Shown here: in pieces, positions 41,801-49,737 of the stretch
How the letters are laid out: every line of letters starts with the position of its first letter
Numbering within the stretch: the stretch's first letter is position 1
DNA from: JANXAZ01 sp964504655
GTDB taxonomy: Bacteria > Pseudomonadota > Alphaproteobacteria > Geminicoccales > Geminicoccaceae
Assembly (NCBI GenBank): GCA_964504655.1
Contig: CAZDFD010000009.1
Coordinates: 10,881-74,880, forward strand
Length of the DNA stretch: 64,000 nucleotides
Reading direction: 5' to 3'
Notes under the pieces: model-generated
Databases searched by the model: none
What the model saw: the letters and a program-made list of their open reading frames with translations, nothing else
What the model was told of the DNA's origin: nothing
Program-made: the position numbers and the translations under genes

Positions 41801-42536
41801 GGCGCTGCGCGTCTTCTCCAACGCCGACGGGGCCTATGGCGCCAACGTCAACCATCTGATCGACAACGGCGCCTGGTCGCACGAGGACGAGCTGGCGGAG
41901 ACCTGGGCCAGGCGCAAATGCTTCGCGCACGGCCGCGACGGCCGGCCGGTGGCCCGCGCCGAGCTCCTCGACCGTGTGCTCGCCGATGTCGATCTGGCCT
42001 TCCAGAACCTCGAATCGGTCGAGCTCGGGGTGACCGCGATCGACCATTACGTCGACAGCCTGGGCGGCATCAGCCGAGCCGTCGGCCGGGTGCGCGGCAC
42101 GCCGATCCCGGTCTACATCGCCGACGCGACGCGCGGCGAGGCCGTGGTGCGGACGCTCGGCGAGCAGGTGGCGATCGAGGCGCGCACCCGGCTGCTCAAC
42201 CCGAAATGGTACGAAGGCATGCTGCGCCACGGCTACGAGGGTGTCCGGCAGATCGAGACCCACGTCACGGCGACGCTCGGCTGGTCGGCGACCACCGGCC
42301 AAGTGGCGCCCTGGGTCTACGAGCACCTGACGCGGACCTTCGTGCTCGACCCGGAGATGCGCGAGCGGCTCGCCGCCTTGAACCCGACCGCCTCGGCGCG
42401 GGTCGCGAGCCGGCTCCTCGAGGCGCACGACCGCAGCTACTGGCAGCCCGACGAGGCGACCATCGAGGCCCTGCGCCGTGCCGGCGAGGATCTCGAGGAC
42501 CGGCTCGAGGGCCTCGGTGTGGGGCTCGCCGCATGA
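38790..42536 (+). CDS. bchH: Magnesium chelatase subunit H
   Basis: The large porphyrin-binding subunit (up to 1,248 residues) that inserts Mg into protoporphyrin IX together with BchI and BchD. Family stretches include VVIVTMDDHLSAAL, HFGTHGALEFMPGKQVGLS, LYLYAANNPSEGLIAKRRS, ILPTGRNLHGFDPFRIPS and ALVLWGTDNLKTEGGPIAQ. The ATG at 38790 overlaps the end of bchB by 26 nt; GTG 38847 (VAIRVVIV) is a reasonable alternative that fits the conserved N-terminus better. The stop overlaps the bchL ATG. Confidence 0.96.
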   Translation: MPRRSSAAEPPSGADGTRAVAIRVVIVTMDDHLSAALVRARAALARELPGLVLTLHVAADWAHDPQALERARADLAEAHVIVAAMLFLEEHFRPILPDLAARRADCDALLAILSAPEVARLTRLGRLAMDGAPGGALGLLRRLRGERKDRPASGARQMALLRRLPQLLRFVPGTAQDLRAYFLAMQYWLAGSAENLAGLVHLLVDRYADGPRRALRGRSKVAAPIVYPEIGVYHPRLPGRIGERAADLPRAGERGTVGLLLLRSYLLAGNSAHYDGVIAALEARGLAVVPVFAAGLDARPAIERFLLEDGRPRIDALVSLTGFSLVGGPAYNDARAGEEILARLDVPYLAAQPAELQPLERWAASERGLLPVESTIMVAIPELDGATGPMVFGGRSEGSGAPCPGCARHCTFGADPAARAMQTCPERAAALAARVERLVALRRSARAERRLAIVLFNFPPNAGSVGTAAYLAVFESLWNTLRALRAAGWTVELPEDVEALRRRILEGNAARFGTPANVHARVPVDDHVRGERHLGEIEAQWGPAPGRQQSDGASLLILGVRLGNVFVGVQPAMGYEGDPMRLLFAHGFAPTHAFAAFYRWIREEFAAHAVLHFGTHGALEFMPGKQVGLSARCWPDRLIGDLPNLYLYAANNPSEGLIAKRRSAATLLSYLTPPLAQAGLYRGLAELKASIERFRGLAEADPEERHRLAALIQAQAAAVDLAPAEPDWDPAAIEREVARLGTAILELEHSLIPHGLHVVGRPPSPEERVDLLLAVAEAAHGVRPERGAVESLVAGRPAPGLERELARRLAELDGLLARDHELEAILGALDGRFVRPVAGGDLLRNPAILPTGRNLHGFDPFRIPSAFAMAEGMRQAERLLARHLADGHGPPETVALVLWGTDNLKTEGGPIAQAMALLGARPRLDGYGRLAGAELVPLERLGRPRIDVVLTLSGIFRDLLPLQTRMLAEAAYLAAAADEPLELNPVRRHALAHQARLGCDLETAALRVFSNADGAYGANVNHLIDNGAWSHEDELAETWARRKCFAHGRDGRPVARAELLDRVLADVDLAFQNLESVELGVTAIDHYVDSLGGISRAVGRVRGTPIPVYIADATRGEAVVRTLGEQVAIEARTRLLNPKWYEGMLRHGYEGVRQIETHVTATLGWSATTGQVAPWVYEHLTRTFVLDPEMRERLAALNPTASARVASRLLEAHDRSYWQPDEATIEALRRAGEDLEDRLEGLGVGLAA

Positions 42537-43438
42537 CCACCCTGACACTCGGCCGCCTGCGCAACGGTGCCGGCTGCGGCGACGGCGAGGGCAGTTGCCA
42601 GGTCCATCAGGACGCGCGGCTCGAGATCGGCCGCGCCAAGGTGTTCGCGGTCTACGGCAAGGGCGGGATCGGCAAGAGCACCACCTCCTCGAACCTCTCG
42701 GTCGCGTTCTCGCGGCTCGGCCGCCGGGTGCTCCAGATCGGCTGCGATCCCAAGCACGATTCGACCTTCACCCTGACCAAGCGCCTCGTGCCGACCGTGA
42801 TCGACGTGCTCGAGCAGGTCGACTTCCACAGCGAGGAGCTGCGGGTCGAGGACTTCGTCTACGAGGGCTATGGCGGCGTGCTCTGCGTCGAGGCCGGCGG
42901 CCCGCCGGCCGGCACCGGCTGCGGCGGCTACGTCGTCGGGCAGACCGTCAAGCTGCTCAAGGAGCACCATCTCCTGGACGAGACCGACGTCGTGATCTTC
43001 GACGTCCTGGGCGACGTGGTGTGCGGCGGCTTCGCGGCCCCCCTGCAGCATGCCGACCGGGCGCTCATCGTCGCCGCCAACGACTTCGATTCGATCTTCG
43101 CGATGAACCGGATCGTCGCCGCGATCCTCGCCAAGTCCAAGAACTACAAGGTCCGGCTCGGCGGGGTGATCGCCAACCGCTCGGCCGCCACCGACCAGAT
43201 CGAGCGCTTCGCCGGCCGGGTCGGGCTCGATCTCCTCGCCCACTTCCCCGATCTCGACGTGATCCGCCGCTCGCGGCTCAAGAAGGCCACGCTCTTCGAG
43301 ATGGAGCCGTCGCCCGAGCTGGCGGCGGTGCAGCGCGGCTATCTCGAGCTGGCCGAGGCCCTGTGGGCCGGCACCGAGCCGCGGGCGCCGCTGCCGCTCA
43401 AGGACCGCGAGATCTTCGACCTTCTGGGCTTCGACTGA
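42533..43438 (+). CDS. bchL: Protochlorophyllide reductase iron protein
   Basis: A 301-residue NifH-like ATPase that delivers electrons to BchNB. Walker A is VYGKGGIGKSTTSSN. The bridging 4Fe-4S ligands are the Cys in GTGCGGYVVG and in DVVCGGFAAPLQ. The switch region is CDPKHDSTFTLTK. The N-terminal GCGDGEGSCQVHQDARLEIG extension is usual for BchL. ATGA overlap with bchH. Confidence 0.97.
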   Translation: MTTLTLGRLRNGAGCGDGEGSCQVHQDARLEIGRAKVFAVYGKGGIGKSTTSSNLSVAFSRLGRRVLQIGCDPKHDSTFTLTKRLVPTVIDVLEQVDFHSEELRVEDFVYEGYGGVLCVEAGGPPAGTGCGGYVVGQTVKLLKEHHLLDETDVVIFDVLGDVVCGGFAAPLQHADRALIVAANDFDSIFAMNRIVAAILAKSKNYKVRLGGVIANRSAATDQIERFAGRVGLDLLAHFPDLDVIRRSRLKKATLFEMEPSPELAAVQRGYLELAEALWAGTEPRAPLPLKDREIFDLLGFD

Positions 43439-44139
43439 TGCCGACCACGACCTATCTGACGCGCCGCTCGGAGATCCTCGACTATTTCGACCGCACCGCG
43501 GCCGAGACCTGGGCGAGGCTGACCTCGACCGCGCCGGTCGGGCGGATCCGCGCCACGGTGCGCGCCGGACGCGAGCGCATGCGCGGGCGGTTGCTCGACT
43601 GGCTGCCGGCGGACCTCGCCGGCCGCAGGCTGCTCGACGCCGGCTGCGGCACCGGCGCCCTGGCGCTGGCCGCCGCGGCCCGCGGCGCCGAGGTGGTGGC
43701 GGTCGACCTCTCGCCCAGGCTCGTGGCACTCGCCCGCGAGCGGCTCGCCGGCGAGCCCGCCGCGGCGCGGATCGAGCTGCGCGTCGGCGACATGCTCGAC
43801 CCGGCGCTCGGCCGGTTCGACCATGTCGTGGCGATGGACTCGCTCATCCACTACGCCACCGCCGACATGGCCGGCGCGCTCGCGAGCCTCGCCGGACGCA
43901 CCCGCCGCTCGCTCCTCCTCACCTACGCGCCGCGCACCCTGCCGCTCGCCCTCCTGCACGGGATCGGCCGGCTGTTCCCGCGCGGCGAGCGGGCGCCTGC
44001 GATCGTGCCGGTCGGCGAGACGGCGCTGCGCCGGGCGCTCGCCGCCGCGCCGGGCCTCGCGGGCTGGCGGCCCGCACGGACGGCGCGGGTCGCCTGCGGC
44101 TTCTACACCTCCCAGGCGCTCGAGCTGGTGCCGGCATGA
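43438..44139 (+). CDS. bchM: Mg-protoporphyrin IX O-methyltransferase
   Basis: A 233-residue SAM-dependent methyltransferase that esterifies the C13 propionate of Mg-protoporphyrin. It has YFDRTAAETWARLTSTAPVGRIRATVRAGRERMR at the N-terminus, the SAM motif LLDAGCGTGALALAAAARG and HVVAMDSLIHYATADM. The start overlaps the bchL stop (TGATG) and the stop overlaps lhaA (ATGA). Confidence 0.96.
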   Translation: MPTTTYLTRRSEILDYFDRTAAETWARLTSTAPVGRIRATVRAGRERMRGRLLDWLPADLAGRRLLDAGCGTGALALAAAARGAEVVAVDLSPRLVALARERLAGEPAAARIELRVGDMLDPALGRFDHVVAMDSLIHYATADMAGALASLAGRTRRSLLLTYAPRTLPLALLHGIGRLFPRGERAPAIVPVGETALRRALAAAPGLAGWRPARTARVACGFYTSQALELVPA

Positions 44140-45554
44140 GCCCGCTCGAGGCCCGTCTCGTCCAGCTCTGGAGCCGGCTCGGCCCGCGGCTGCTGCCGTT
44201 CGCGGACGCCGCCACCGCCGAGCTGCCGCTGCCGCGCCTGCTGCGCCTGTCACTGTTCCAGGTCTCGGTCGGCATGGCGACCGTACTCCTGGTCGGGACC
44301 CTCAACCGGGTGATGATCGTCGAGCTCGGCGTCGCCTCGAGCCTGGTCGCGGTCATGGTGGCCCTGCCGGTCGCGGTGGCGCCGTTCCGCGCCCTCGTCG
44401 GCTTCCGCTCGGACAGCCACCGCTCGCTCCTCGGCTGGCGGCGCGTCCCCTATCTCTGGATGGGCACGCTCGCCCAGTTCGGCGGCCTCGCGATCATGCC
44501 CTTCGCGCTCCTCGTGCTCACCGGGGAAGGGCACGGGCCGGCCTGGGTCGGGCAGATCGGCGCCGCCGTGGCCTTCCTCCTGGTGGGCGCCGGGCTGCAC
44601 ACCGTGCAGACCGTGGGGCTGGCGCTCGCCACCGACCTCGCACCCGCGCCGGCGCAGCCCAAGGTCGTGGCGCTGCTCTGCTGCGCGCTGCTGCTCGGCA
44701 TGCTGGCGAGCGGCCTGCTCCTCGGCTGGCTGCTGACGCCGTTCGGGCCGACCCGGCTCGTCCAGGTGATCCAGGGGGCGGCGGTCGTCACCATGATCCT
44801 CAACGTCCTGGCGCTCTGGAAGCAGGAGCCGCGCGACCGGGCGCGCACCGCGCCCGACCGGCCGCAGCCGCGCTTCGCCGAGGCCTGGGCCCGGCTCGAC
44901 GGCGACGCCCGGGCGCGGCGGCGGCTCGTCGTGCTCGGCCTCGGCACCGCCGGCTTCGCCATGCAGGACGTCCTGCTCGAGCCCTATGGCGGGCAGGTGC
45001 TGGGCCTGCCGGTCGGCGCCACGACCGCGCTCTCGGCGGTGTTCGCCGCCGGTGGGCTCGCCGGCTTCTGGATGGCCGCGCGGCTGCTCGAGCGCGGTGT
45101 CGATCCCTGGCGGCTGGCCGGCTGGGGGGCGGTCGTCGGGATCGCCGCCTTCGCGCTCGTGACCTTCGCCGCACCCCTGGGCTCGGCGGCCCTGCTCGCC
45201 CTGGCGGTGGTGCCGATCGGGCTCGGCGGCGGGCTCTTCGCGCACTGCACGCTGACCGCGGCGATGGCAGCGGCGCCGAGCGATGCGGTCGGTCTGGCGC
45301 TCGGCGCCTGGGGTGCCGTCCAGGCCACCGCGGCCGGGCTCGCCGTCGCCACCGGCGGGATCCTGCGCGATCTGGTGGGCGGTCTGGCCGAGCGCGGCGC
45401 GCTCGGCCCGGCCCTGACCGATCCGGCGGTGGGCTACGGCCTCGTCTACCAGCTCGAGATCGGGCTCCTGTTCGCCACACTCGTCGCGATCGGCCCCCTG
45501 GTCGGTCGCTCCGTCGTCGAGGGGCGGCTCGCCGCCGCCCGGTCGCCAGGCTAG
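44136..45554 (+). CDS. lhaA: LH1 assembly protein LhaA (BCD-family carrier)
   Basis: A 472-residue twelve-helix membrane protein of the PucC/LhaA family, required for light-harvesting 1 assembly. Features are LPRLLRLSLFQVSVGMATVLLVGTLNRVMIVELGV, SDSHRSLLGWRRVPYLWMGT, AMQDVLLEPYGGQVLGL and ALGAWGAVQATAAGLAVATGGILRDLV. Its position between bchM and puhA is canonical. It is paralogous to the gene at 30537-31880. Confidence 0.95.
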   Translation: MSPLEARLVQLWSRLGPRLLPFADAATAELPLPRLLRLSLFQVSVGMATVLLVGTLNRVMIVELGVASSLVAVMVALPVAVAPFRALVGFRSDSHRSLLGWRRVPYLWMGTLAQFGGLAIMPFALLVLTGEGHGPAWVGQIGAAVAFLLVGAGLHTVQTVGLALATDLAPAPAQPKVVALLCCALLLGMLASGLLLGWLLTPFGPTRLVQVIQGAAVVTMILNVLALWKQEPRDRARTAPDRPQPRFAEAWARLDGDARARRRLVVLGLGTAGFAMQDVLLEPYGGQVLGLPVGATTALSAVFAAGGLAGFWMAARLLERGVDPWRLAGWGAVVGIAAFALVTFAAPLGSAALLALAVVPIGLGGGLFAHCTLTAAMAAAPSDAVGLALGAWGAVQATAAGLAVATGGILRDLVGGLAERGALGPALTDPAVGYGLVYQLEIGLLFATLVAIGPLVGRSVVEGRLAAARSPG

Positions 45555-45569
45555 CTCGGGGAGGGTCCG

Positions 45570-46340
45570 ATGGAGATCGGCGCGATCACTGGCTACATGG
45601 ACGTCGCCCAGGTCACGCTCTACGCGTTCTGGATCTTCTTCGCGGGTCTGATCTTCTACCTGCACCGCGAGGACAAGCGCGAGGGCTACCCGCTCGAGTC
45701 CGAGCGCTCGGCGCACGTCACGGTGCAGGGCTTCCCACCGATCCCGGAGCCCAAGACCTTCCGCATGCGCGACGGGCGCGTGGTCCAGGCCCCCGACCGG
45801 ATCGCCGACACCCGGCCGGTCGCGGCGATCCCGGCCTTCGCCCATCTGGGCGCACCGCTCGTGCCCACGGGCGATCCGCTGGCCGACGCCGTCGGGCCGG
45901 CCGCCTATGCCGAGCGCGCCCAGGAGCCGGAGCGGACCTGGGAGGGCGAGCCCCTGATCGCCCCCGCCCGGCTCGTGGCCGGCGCGAGCGTCGCCGAGGA
46001 GGACGCCGATCCGCGCGGCATGCCGGTGATCGCCGCCGACCAGCAGGCCGCCGGCACCGTGGTCGAGCTCTGGATCGACCGCTCCGAGCCGCAGATCCGC
46101 TACCTCGAAGTCGAGACCGGGAGGGGCGGACGGCGGGTGCTGATGCCGATCAACTTCGCCTGGATCGACCCGCGCCGGCGCGAGGTCCGCACCCGCGCCC
46201 TGACCGCGGCGCAGATCGCCCGGGTGCCCGGCATCGCCAGCGACTCCGAGATCACCAAGCGCGAGGAGGACCGCATCACCGCCTACTGGGCCGGCGGGTT
46301 CCTCTACGCGACGCCGAGCCGGCAGGAGCCGCTGCTGTGA
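45570..46340 (+). CDS. puhA: Photosynthetic reaction centre H subunit
   Basis: A 256-residue protein with a single N-terminal membrane helix (VAQVTLYAFWIFFAGLIFYLHREDKREGYPLE) and a cytoplasmic beta-barrel domain. Conserved stretches are PKTFRMRDGRVVQAP, PLIAPARLVAG, VIAADQQAAGTVVELWIDRSE, LMPINFAWI and ITKREEDRITAYWAGGFLYATP. GGGGAGGG precedes the ATG. The stop overlaps the puhB GTG. Confidence 0.97.
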   Translation: MEIGAITGYMDVAQVTLYAFWIFFAGLIFYLHREDKREGYPLESERSAHVTVQGFPPIPEPKTFRMRDGRVVQAPDRIADTRPVAAIPAFAHLGAPLVPTGDPLADAVGPAAYAERAQEPERTWEGEPLIAPARLVAGASVAEEDADPRGMPVIAADQQAAGTVVELWIDRSEPQIRYLEVETGRGGRRVLMPINFAWIDPRRREVRTRALTAAQIARVPGIASDSEITKREEDRITAYWAGGFLYATPSRQEPLL

Positions 46341-47047
46341 GCAGCGCCGCCGCGCGTCGCCGGCCCGGGCCCGTGCTCGAGCACGGGCCGGAGCCGGTGC
46401 GCGGCCTGCCCGAGCCCCTGCCGGCGGGCGAGCGGATCCTCTGGCAGGGCGGCCCGGCCTTCGGGGCGCTCGCCCGGGGCGTCTTCCACGTCCGCGCCGT
46501 GGCGCTCTATTTCGGCCTGCTCGCGGTCTGGCGGCTGGTCTCCGGCCTCGCCGACGGGGCCGGCTGGGCGGCGGCCGCGCTCGACGCCGCCGGCCTCCTG
46601 GTGCCGGCCGCGCTCGCGATCGGCGTGCTGCTGCTGCTCGCCCGGCTCTACGCCCGCAGCACGGTCTTCACGGTCACCGACCGACGGGTGGTGCTGCGCT
46701 TCGGCGTCGCCCTGCCGATGGCGGTCAACCTGCCGTTCTGCCGGATCGAGGGAGCCGCCCTCCGGCTCCACCGGGACGGCACCGGCGACCTGCCGCTCGC
46801 GCTCGGCGGGCCGGGCCGGCTCGCCTGGCTGCACCTCTGGCCGTTCGTCCGGCCGTGGCGGCTGGGCCGGCCGGAGCCGATGCTGCGTGGCGTGCCGGAT
46901 GCGGCTGCGGTAGCGGCGATCCTGCGCGGCGCGCTGGAGCGGGACTTGGCCCGGCGGGCCGAGCCGACCGGAGCCGAGTCGAGCCGGGCCGGGTCGAGCG
47001 GGGCCGAGCCGGCTGGGCCGCTGCCCGGTCTGGCGGTCGCCGCCTGA
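46337..47047 (+). CDS. puhB: Reaction centre assembly protein PuhB
   Basis: A 236-residue membrane protein with PH-like domains that helps assemble the reaction centre. Features are LPAGERILWQGGPAFGALARGVFHVRAVALYFGLL and ARSTVFTVTDRRVVLRFGVALPMAVNLPFCRIEGAAL. The GTG start at 46337 overlaps the puhA stop (GTGA). The C-terminal 35 residues are low complexity (repeated Ser, Ala, Gly, Glu). Confidence 0.93.
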   Translation: MSSAAARRRPGPVLEHGPEPVRGLPEPLPAGERILWQGGPAFGALARGVFHVRAVALYFGLLAVWRLVSGLADGAGWAAAALDAAGLLVPAALAIGVLLLLARLYARSTVFTVTDRRVVLRFGVALPMAVNLPFCRIEGAALRLHRDGTGDLPLALGGPGRLAWLHLWPFVRPWRLGRPEPMLRGVPDAAAVAAILRGALERDLARRAEPTGAESSRAGSSGAEPAGPLPGLAVAA

Positions 47048-47062
47048 GATCGGAGCGCATCC

Positions 47063-47521
47063 GTGCCCGCAGCCCCCGTCGAGCCCTCGAACCCCCGCCG
47101 GCCGCTGCTCGCCGCCGGTCTCTTGATCGGCTTCTCGCTGTTGGCGGCGGGCACGGCCCGGCTCACCGGCCTCGGCCGCACCGGTCTGCCCGAGAGCCGG
47201 GTCGTGGCGACCCGCGAGCTGCGCTTCCTCGATCGCCCGGACGGCTCGGTCGCGGTGGTCGAGCCGGCCGGGGACCGGCTGGTCGAGCTGCTGCCGCCCG
47301 GCAGCAACGGCTTTCTGCGAGGCGTGCTGCGCGGCCTGGCGCGCGACCGCAAGCTCGCCGGCATCGGCGACGGGCCGCCCTTCCGCCTCGTCCGCTGGGC
47401 CGACGGGCGGCTCTCGCTCGAGGATCCGACGACCGGCCGGCGCGTCGACCTCGGCGCCTTCGGCGAGGGCAATGCCGCGGCCTTCGCCCGGCTGCTGACG
47501 CTCGGGAGACCCGCACCATGA
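47063..47521 (+). CDS. puhC: Photosynthetic complex assembly protein PuhC
   Basis: A 152-residue protein with one N-terminal membrane anchor (RPLLAAGLLIGFSLLAAGTARL) and a periplasmic domain containing RELRFLDRPDGSVAVVE, GSNGFLRGVLRGLARDRKLAGIG and PFRLVRWADGRLSLEDPTTGRRVDLGAFG. It is needed for full core complex assembly in Rhodobacter. GTG start with GGAG upstream; the stop overlaps the next ATG. Confidence 0.94.
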   Translation: MPAAPVEPSNPRRPLLAAGLLIGFSLLAAGTARLTGLGRTGLPESRVVATRELRFLDRPDGSVAVVEPAGDRLVELLPPGSNGFLRGVLRGLARDRKLAGIGDGPPFRLVRWADGRLSLEDPTTGRRVDLGAFGEGNAAAFARLLTLGRPAP

Positions 47522-47823
47522 TCGCCGGATGGCTCGCCGCCCGCAGGACCCTCGAGGTGCCCTGCTCGCTCGACCTCGAGGAGAGCCGGGAGAGCCTGCA
47601 CGCCTATGTCGAGCTCGACGGGGTCGAGCTCGGGCCCGGCGACACGGTGGTCGTGCACGATCCGCCGACCACCGTGCCGGCCTATGGCGAGCGGCTCGTC
47701 TGGCGCGGCCGGGCGACCGTCGTCAAGGCCGGCCCGCTCGAGCGGCTGTGGACCAGGCTCGTCGCCCGGCTCGAGCTGACCGAGCTCTACGAGGTGGGTT
47801 TCCAGACCTGGAGGACGCCATGA
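47518..47823 (+). CDS. Small conserved protein between puhC and acsF (function unknown)
   Basis: A 101-residue soluble-looking protein, MIAGWLAARRTLEVPCSLD onwards, with YVELDGVELGPGDTVVVHDPP and ERLWTRLVARLELTELYEVGF. I believe similar short ORFs occupy this slot in other purple-bacterial clusters, but I know no assigned role. It overlaps puhC (ATGA) and acsF (ATGA), so it is translated with them. A part in assembly or in AcsF function is inference from position. Confidence 0.8.
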   Translation: MIAGWLAARRTLEVPCSLDLEESRESLHAYVELDGVELGPGDTVVVHDPPTTVPAYGERLVWRGRATVVKAGPLERLWTRLVARLELTELYEVGFQTWRTP

Positions 47824-48902
47824 TCGCGCAGGCTCGCAGCGGTGCCGCGGTGGCGGCGCGCCCGGTCAACGCCACCACCCGCAAGGCCCAGGAGAGCACC
47901 GTCCTGAGCCCGCGCTTCTACACCACCGACTTCGCGGCCATGGACCGGCTCGACGTGAGCGGGGTGCGCGCCGAGTGGGACGATCTGATCGCCGAGATGC
48001 GCCGCGACCCGAACAAGGGGCATTTCGTGCGCGACGCCCACTGGCAGGACGACCGCGCCCCGCTGCCGCCGGCGCTCGAGAAGGAGTTCGTCGACTTCCT
48101 GGTCAGCTCGGTCACCGCCGAGTTCTCGGGCTGCGTGCTCTACGCCGAGATCAAGAAGCACATCCGCAACCCCGACATCCGCGAGCTGTTCACCCTCATG
48201 GCGCGCGACGAGTCGCGCCACGCCGGCTTCATCAACGACACCTTGAAGGACTTCGGCGTCGGGGTGGATCTCGGGTTCCTGACCAGGGCCAAGAAGTACA
48301 CCTATTTCAGGCCGAAGTTCATCTTCTATGCGACCTACCTGTCCGAGAAGATCGGCTACGCCCGCTACATCACGATCTACCGGATGCTGGAGAGTCGGCC
48401 GGAGAACCGCTTCCACCCGATCTTCCGCTGGTTCGAGAAGTGGTGCAACGACGAGTTCCGCCACGGCGAGGCGTTCGCGCTGTTGATGCGCGCCGACCCG
48501 CGGCTCACGAGCGGTGTCAACCGCTTGTGGATCAAGTTCTTCCTCCTCGCGGTGTTCGCCACCATGTATGTGCGCGACCATGCCCGGCCGGCGCTGCACG
48601 CGGCGTTCGGGATCGACCCGACCGACTACGACTTCCGCGTGTTCCGCATCACGAGCGAGATCTCGCGGCAGGTGTTCCCGTTGACGCTGCCGATCGACGA
48701 TCCGCGTTTCAAGGCCGGGCTCGACCGGCTGGTGGCGATCAACGAGGCGGCCGCGGCCGCCGAGGCCCGGGGCGGGCTGGGCAGCCGGCTGCGCAAGGTC
48801 GGGCTCGCGCTCCGGGCGGCCGCCACGATCGCCCGCCTCTACCTGCTGCCGGCCCGGCCGAGCCCGCTGCCCGAGCGGATCCGCCTGGCCCCCGCCTGGT
48901 AG
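47820..48902 (+). CDS. acsF: Aerobic Mg-protoporphyrin IX monomethyl ester oxidative cyclase
   Basis: A 360-residue diiron monooxygenase that forms ring E using oxygen. Iron-ligand motifs are EFSGCVLYAEI, RDESRHAGFIND and NDEFRHGEAFALLMRA. The N-terminal STVLSPRFYTTDFAAMDRLDVS is standard. Its presence, with no bchE in the window, points to pigment synthesis under air. It is preceded by the 101-residue ORF with a 4-nt overlap and followed by puhE. Confidence 0.97.
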   Translation: MIAQARSGAAVAARPVNATTRKAQESTVLSPRFYTTDFAAMDRLDVSGVRAEWDDLIAEMRRDPNKGHFVRDAHWQDDRAPLPPALEKEFVDFLVSSVTAEFSGCVLYAEIKKHIRNPDIRELFTLMARDESRHAGFINDTLKDFGVGVDLGFLTRAKKYTYFRPKFIFYATYLSEKIGYARYITIYRMLESRPENRFHPIFRWFEKWCNDEFRHGEAFALLMRADPRLTSGVNRLWIKFFLLAVFATMYVRDHARPALHAAFGIDPTDYDFRVFRITSEISRQVFPLTLPIDDPRFKAGLDRLVAINEAAAAAEARGGLGSRLRKVGLALRAAATIARLYLLPARPSPLPERIRLAPAW

Positions 48903-48912
48903 GGGACGGACG

Positions 48913-49737
48913 GTGGGCGAGCCCGTTCTGGCCGTGCTCTACGCCGCAGCACTCTGGTGGCTCAGCACCGGGTTGATCCTGCGGCTCGACCGGCTGCCGC
49001 GCCGGACCTTCCGCTGGAGCCTCGCGGGTGCCAGCCTGCTCGCGCTGGCGGCGCTCGCCGGGCTCGCCTGGAGCCGCGACGCGGACGGGCCGGCCGCCGC
49101 CTATCTGGCCTTCACCTGCGGGCTCGTGGTGTGGGGCTGGAACGAGACCGCCTTCCTGCTCGGCTATCTGACCGGGCCGCGGGTCCAAGCGAGCCCGCCC
49201 GGCAGCGGCCCCGGCCGCCGCTTCCTCCACGCGGTGCAGGCGATCCTCTGGCACGAGCTGGCGCTCCTCGCCTCGGGGGGGATCGTCCTGGTGCTCGTCT
49301 GGGGAGGATCCAACCCGACCGGCCTCTGGGTGCTGGTGCTGCTCTGGCTCCTGCGGACCAGCGCCAAGCTCAACCTGCATCTGGGCGTGCCCAACCCGGG
49401 CGACGAGCTCCTCCCGGACCATCTGCGCCATCTGGCGAGCTTCTTCGCGCGCCGGCCGATGAACGGGCTGTTCCCGGTCTCGGTGACGCTCGCGACCCTG
49501 GCGCTCGCGCATCTGGTCGGCCTCGCCGTCGCCGCTCCCGAGCAGAGCCTCGAGGCGGTCGCCACGAGCCTGCTCGCGGCCCTTCTGGCGCTCGGCCTGC
49601 TCGAGCACTGGCTCATGGTCCTGCCGATCCCGGAGACGGCGCTCTGGGGCTGGGCGCTCGGCGAGCGCCCGCCCGCCTCGACCCCCCTTCTGTCGCGCGG
49701 CCACGCCGTGACCCGAGCCCAGCGGAGGGCAGCATGA
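48913..49737 (+). CDS. puhE: Photosynthetic complex assembly protein PuhE
   Basis: A 274-residue seven-to-eight-helix membrane protein (DUF3623). It has VLYAAALWWLSTGLILRLDRLPRRTFRWSL, CGLVVWGWNETAFLLGYLTGPR and HAVQAILWHELALLA, plus KLNLHLGVPNPGDELLPDHLRHLASFF. It modulates bacteriochlorophyll supply to assembly in Rhodobacter. GTG start; the stop overlaps the hemA ATG. Confidence 0.94.
   Translation: MGEPVLAVLYAAALWWLSTGLILRLDRLPRRTFRWSLAGASLLALAALAGLAWSRDADGPAAAYLAFTCGLVVWGWNETAFLLGYLTGPRVQASPPGSGPGRRFLHAVQAILWHELALLASGGIVLVLVWGGSNPTGLWVLVLLWLLRTSAKLNLHLGVPNPGDELLPDHLRHLASFFARRPMNGLFPVSVTLATLALAHLVGLAVAAPEQSLEAVATSLLAALLALGLLEHWLMVLPIPETALWGWALGERPPASTPLLSRGHAVTRAQRRAA

Noticed and set aside
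38769..42548. A 1,259-codon open frame on the minus strand
   Set aside because: It is the antisense shadow of bchH, whose plus-strand product is unmistakable.
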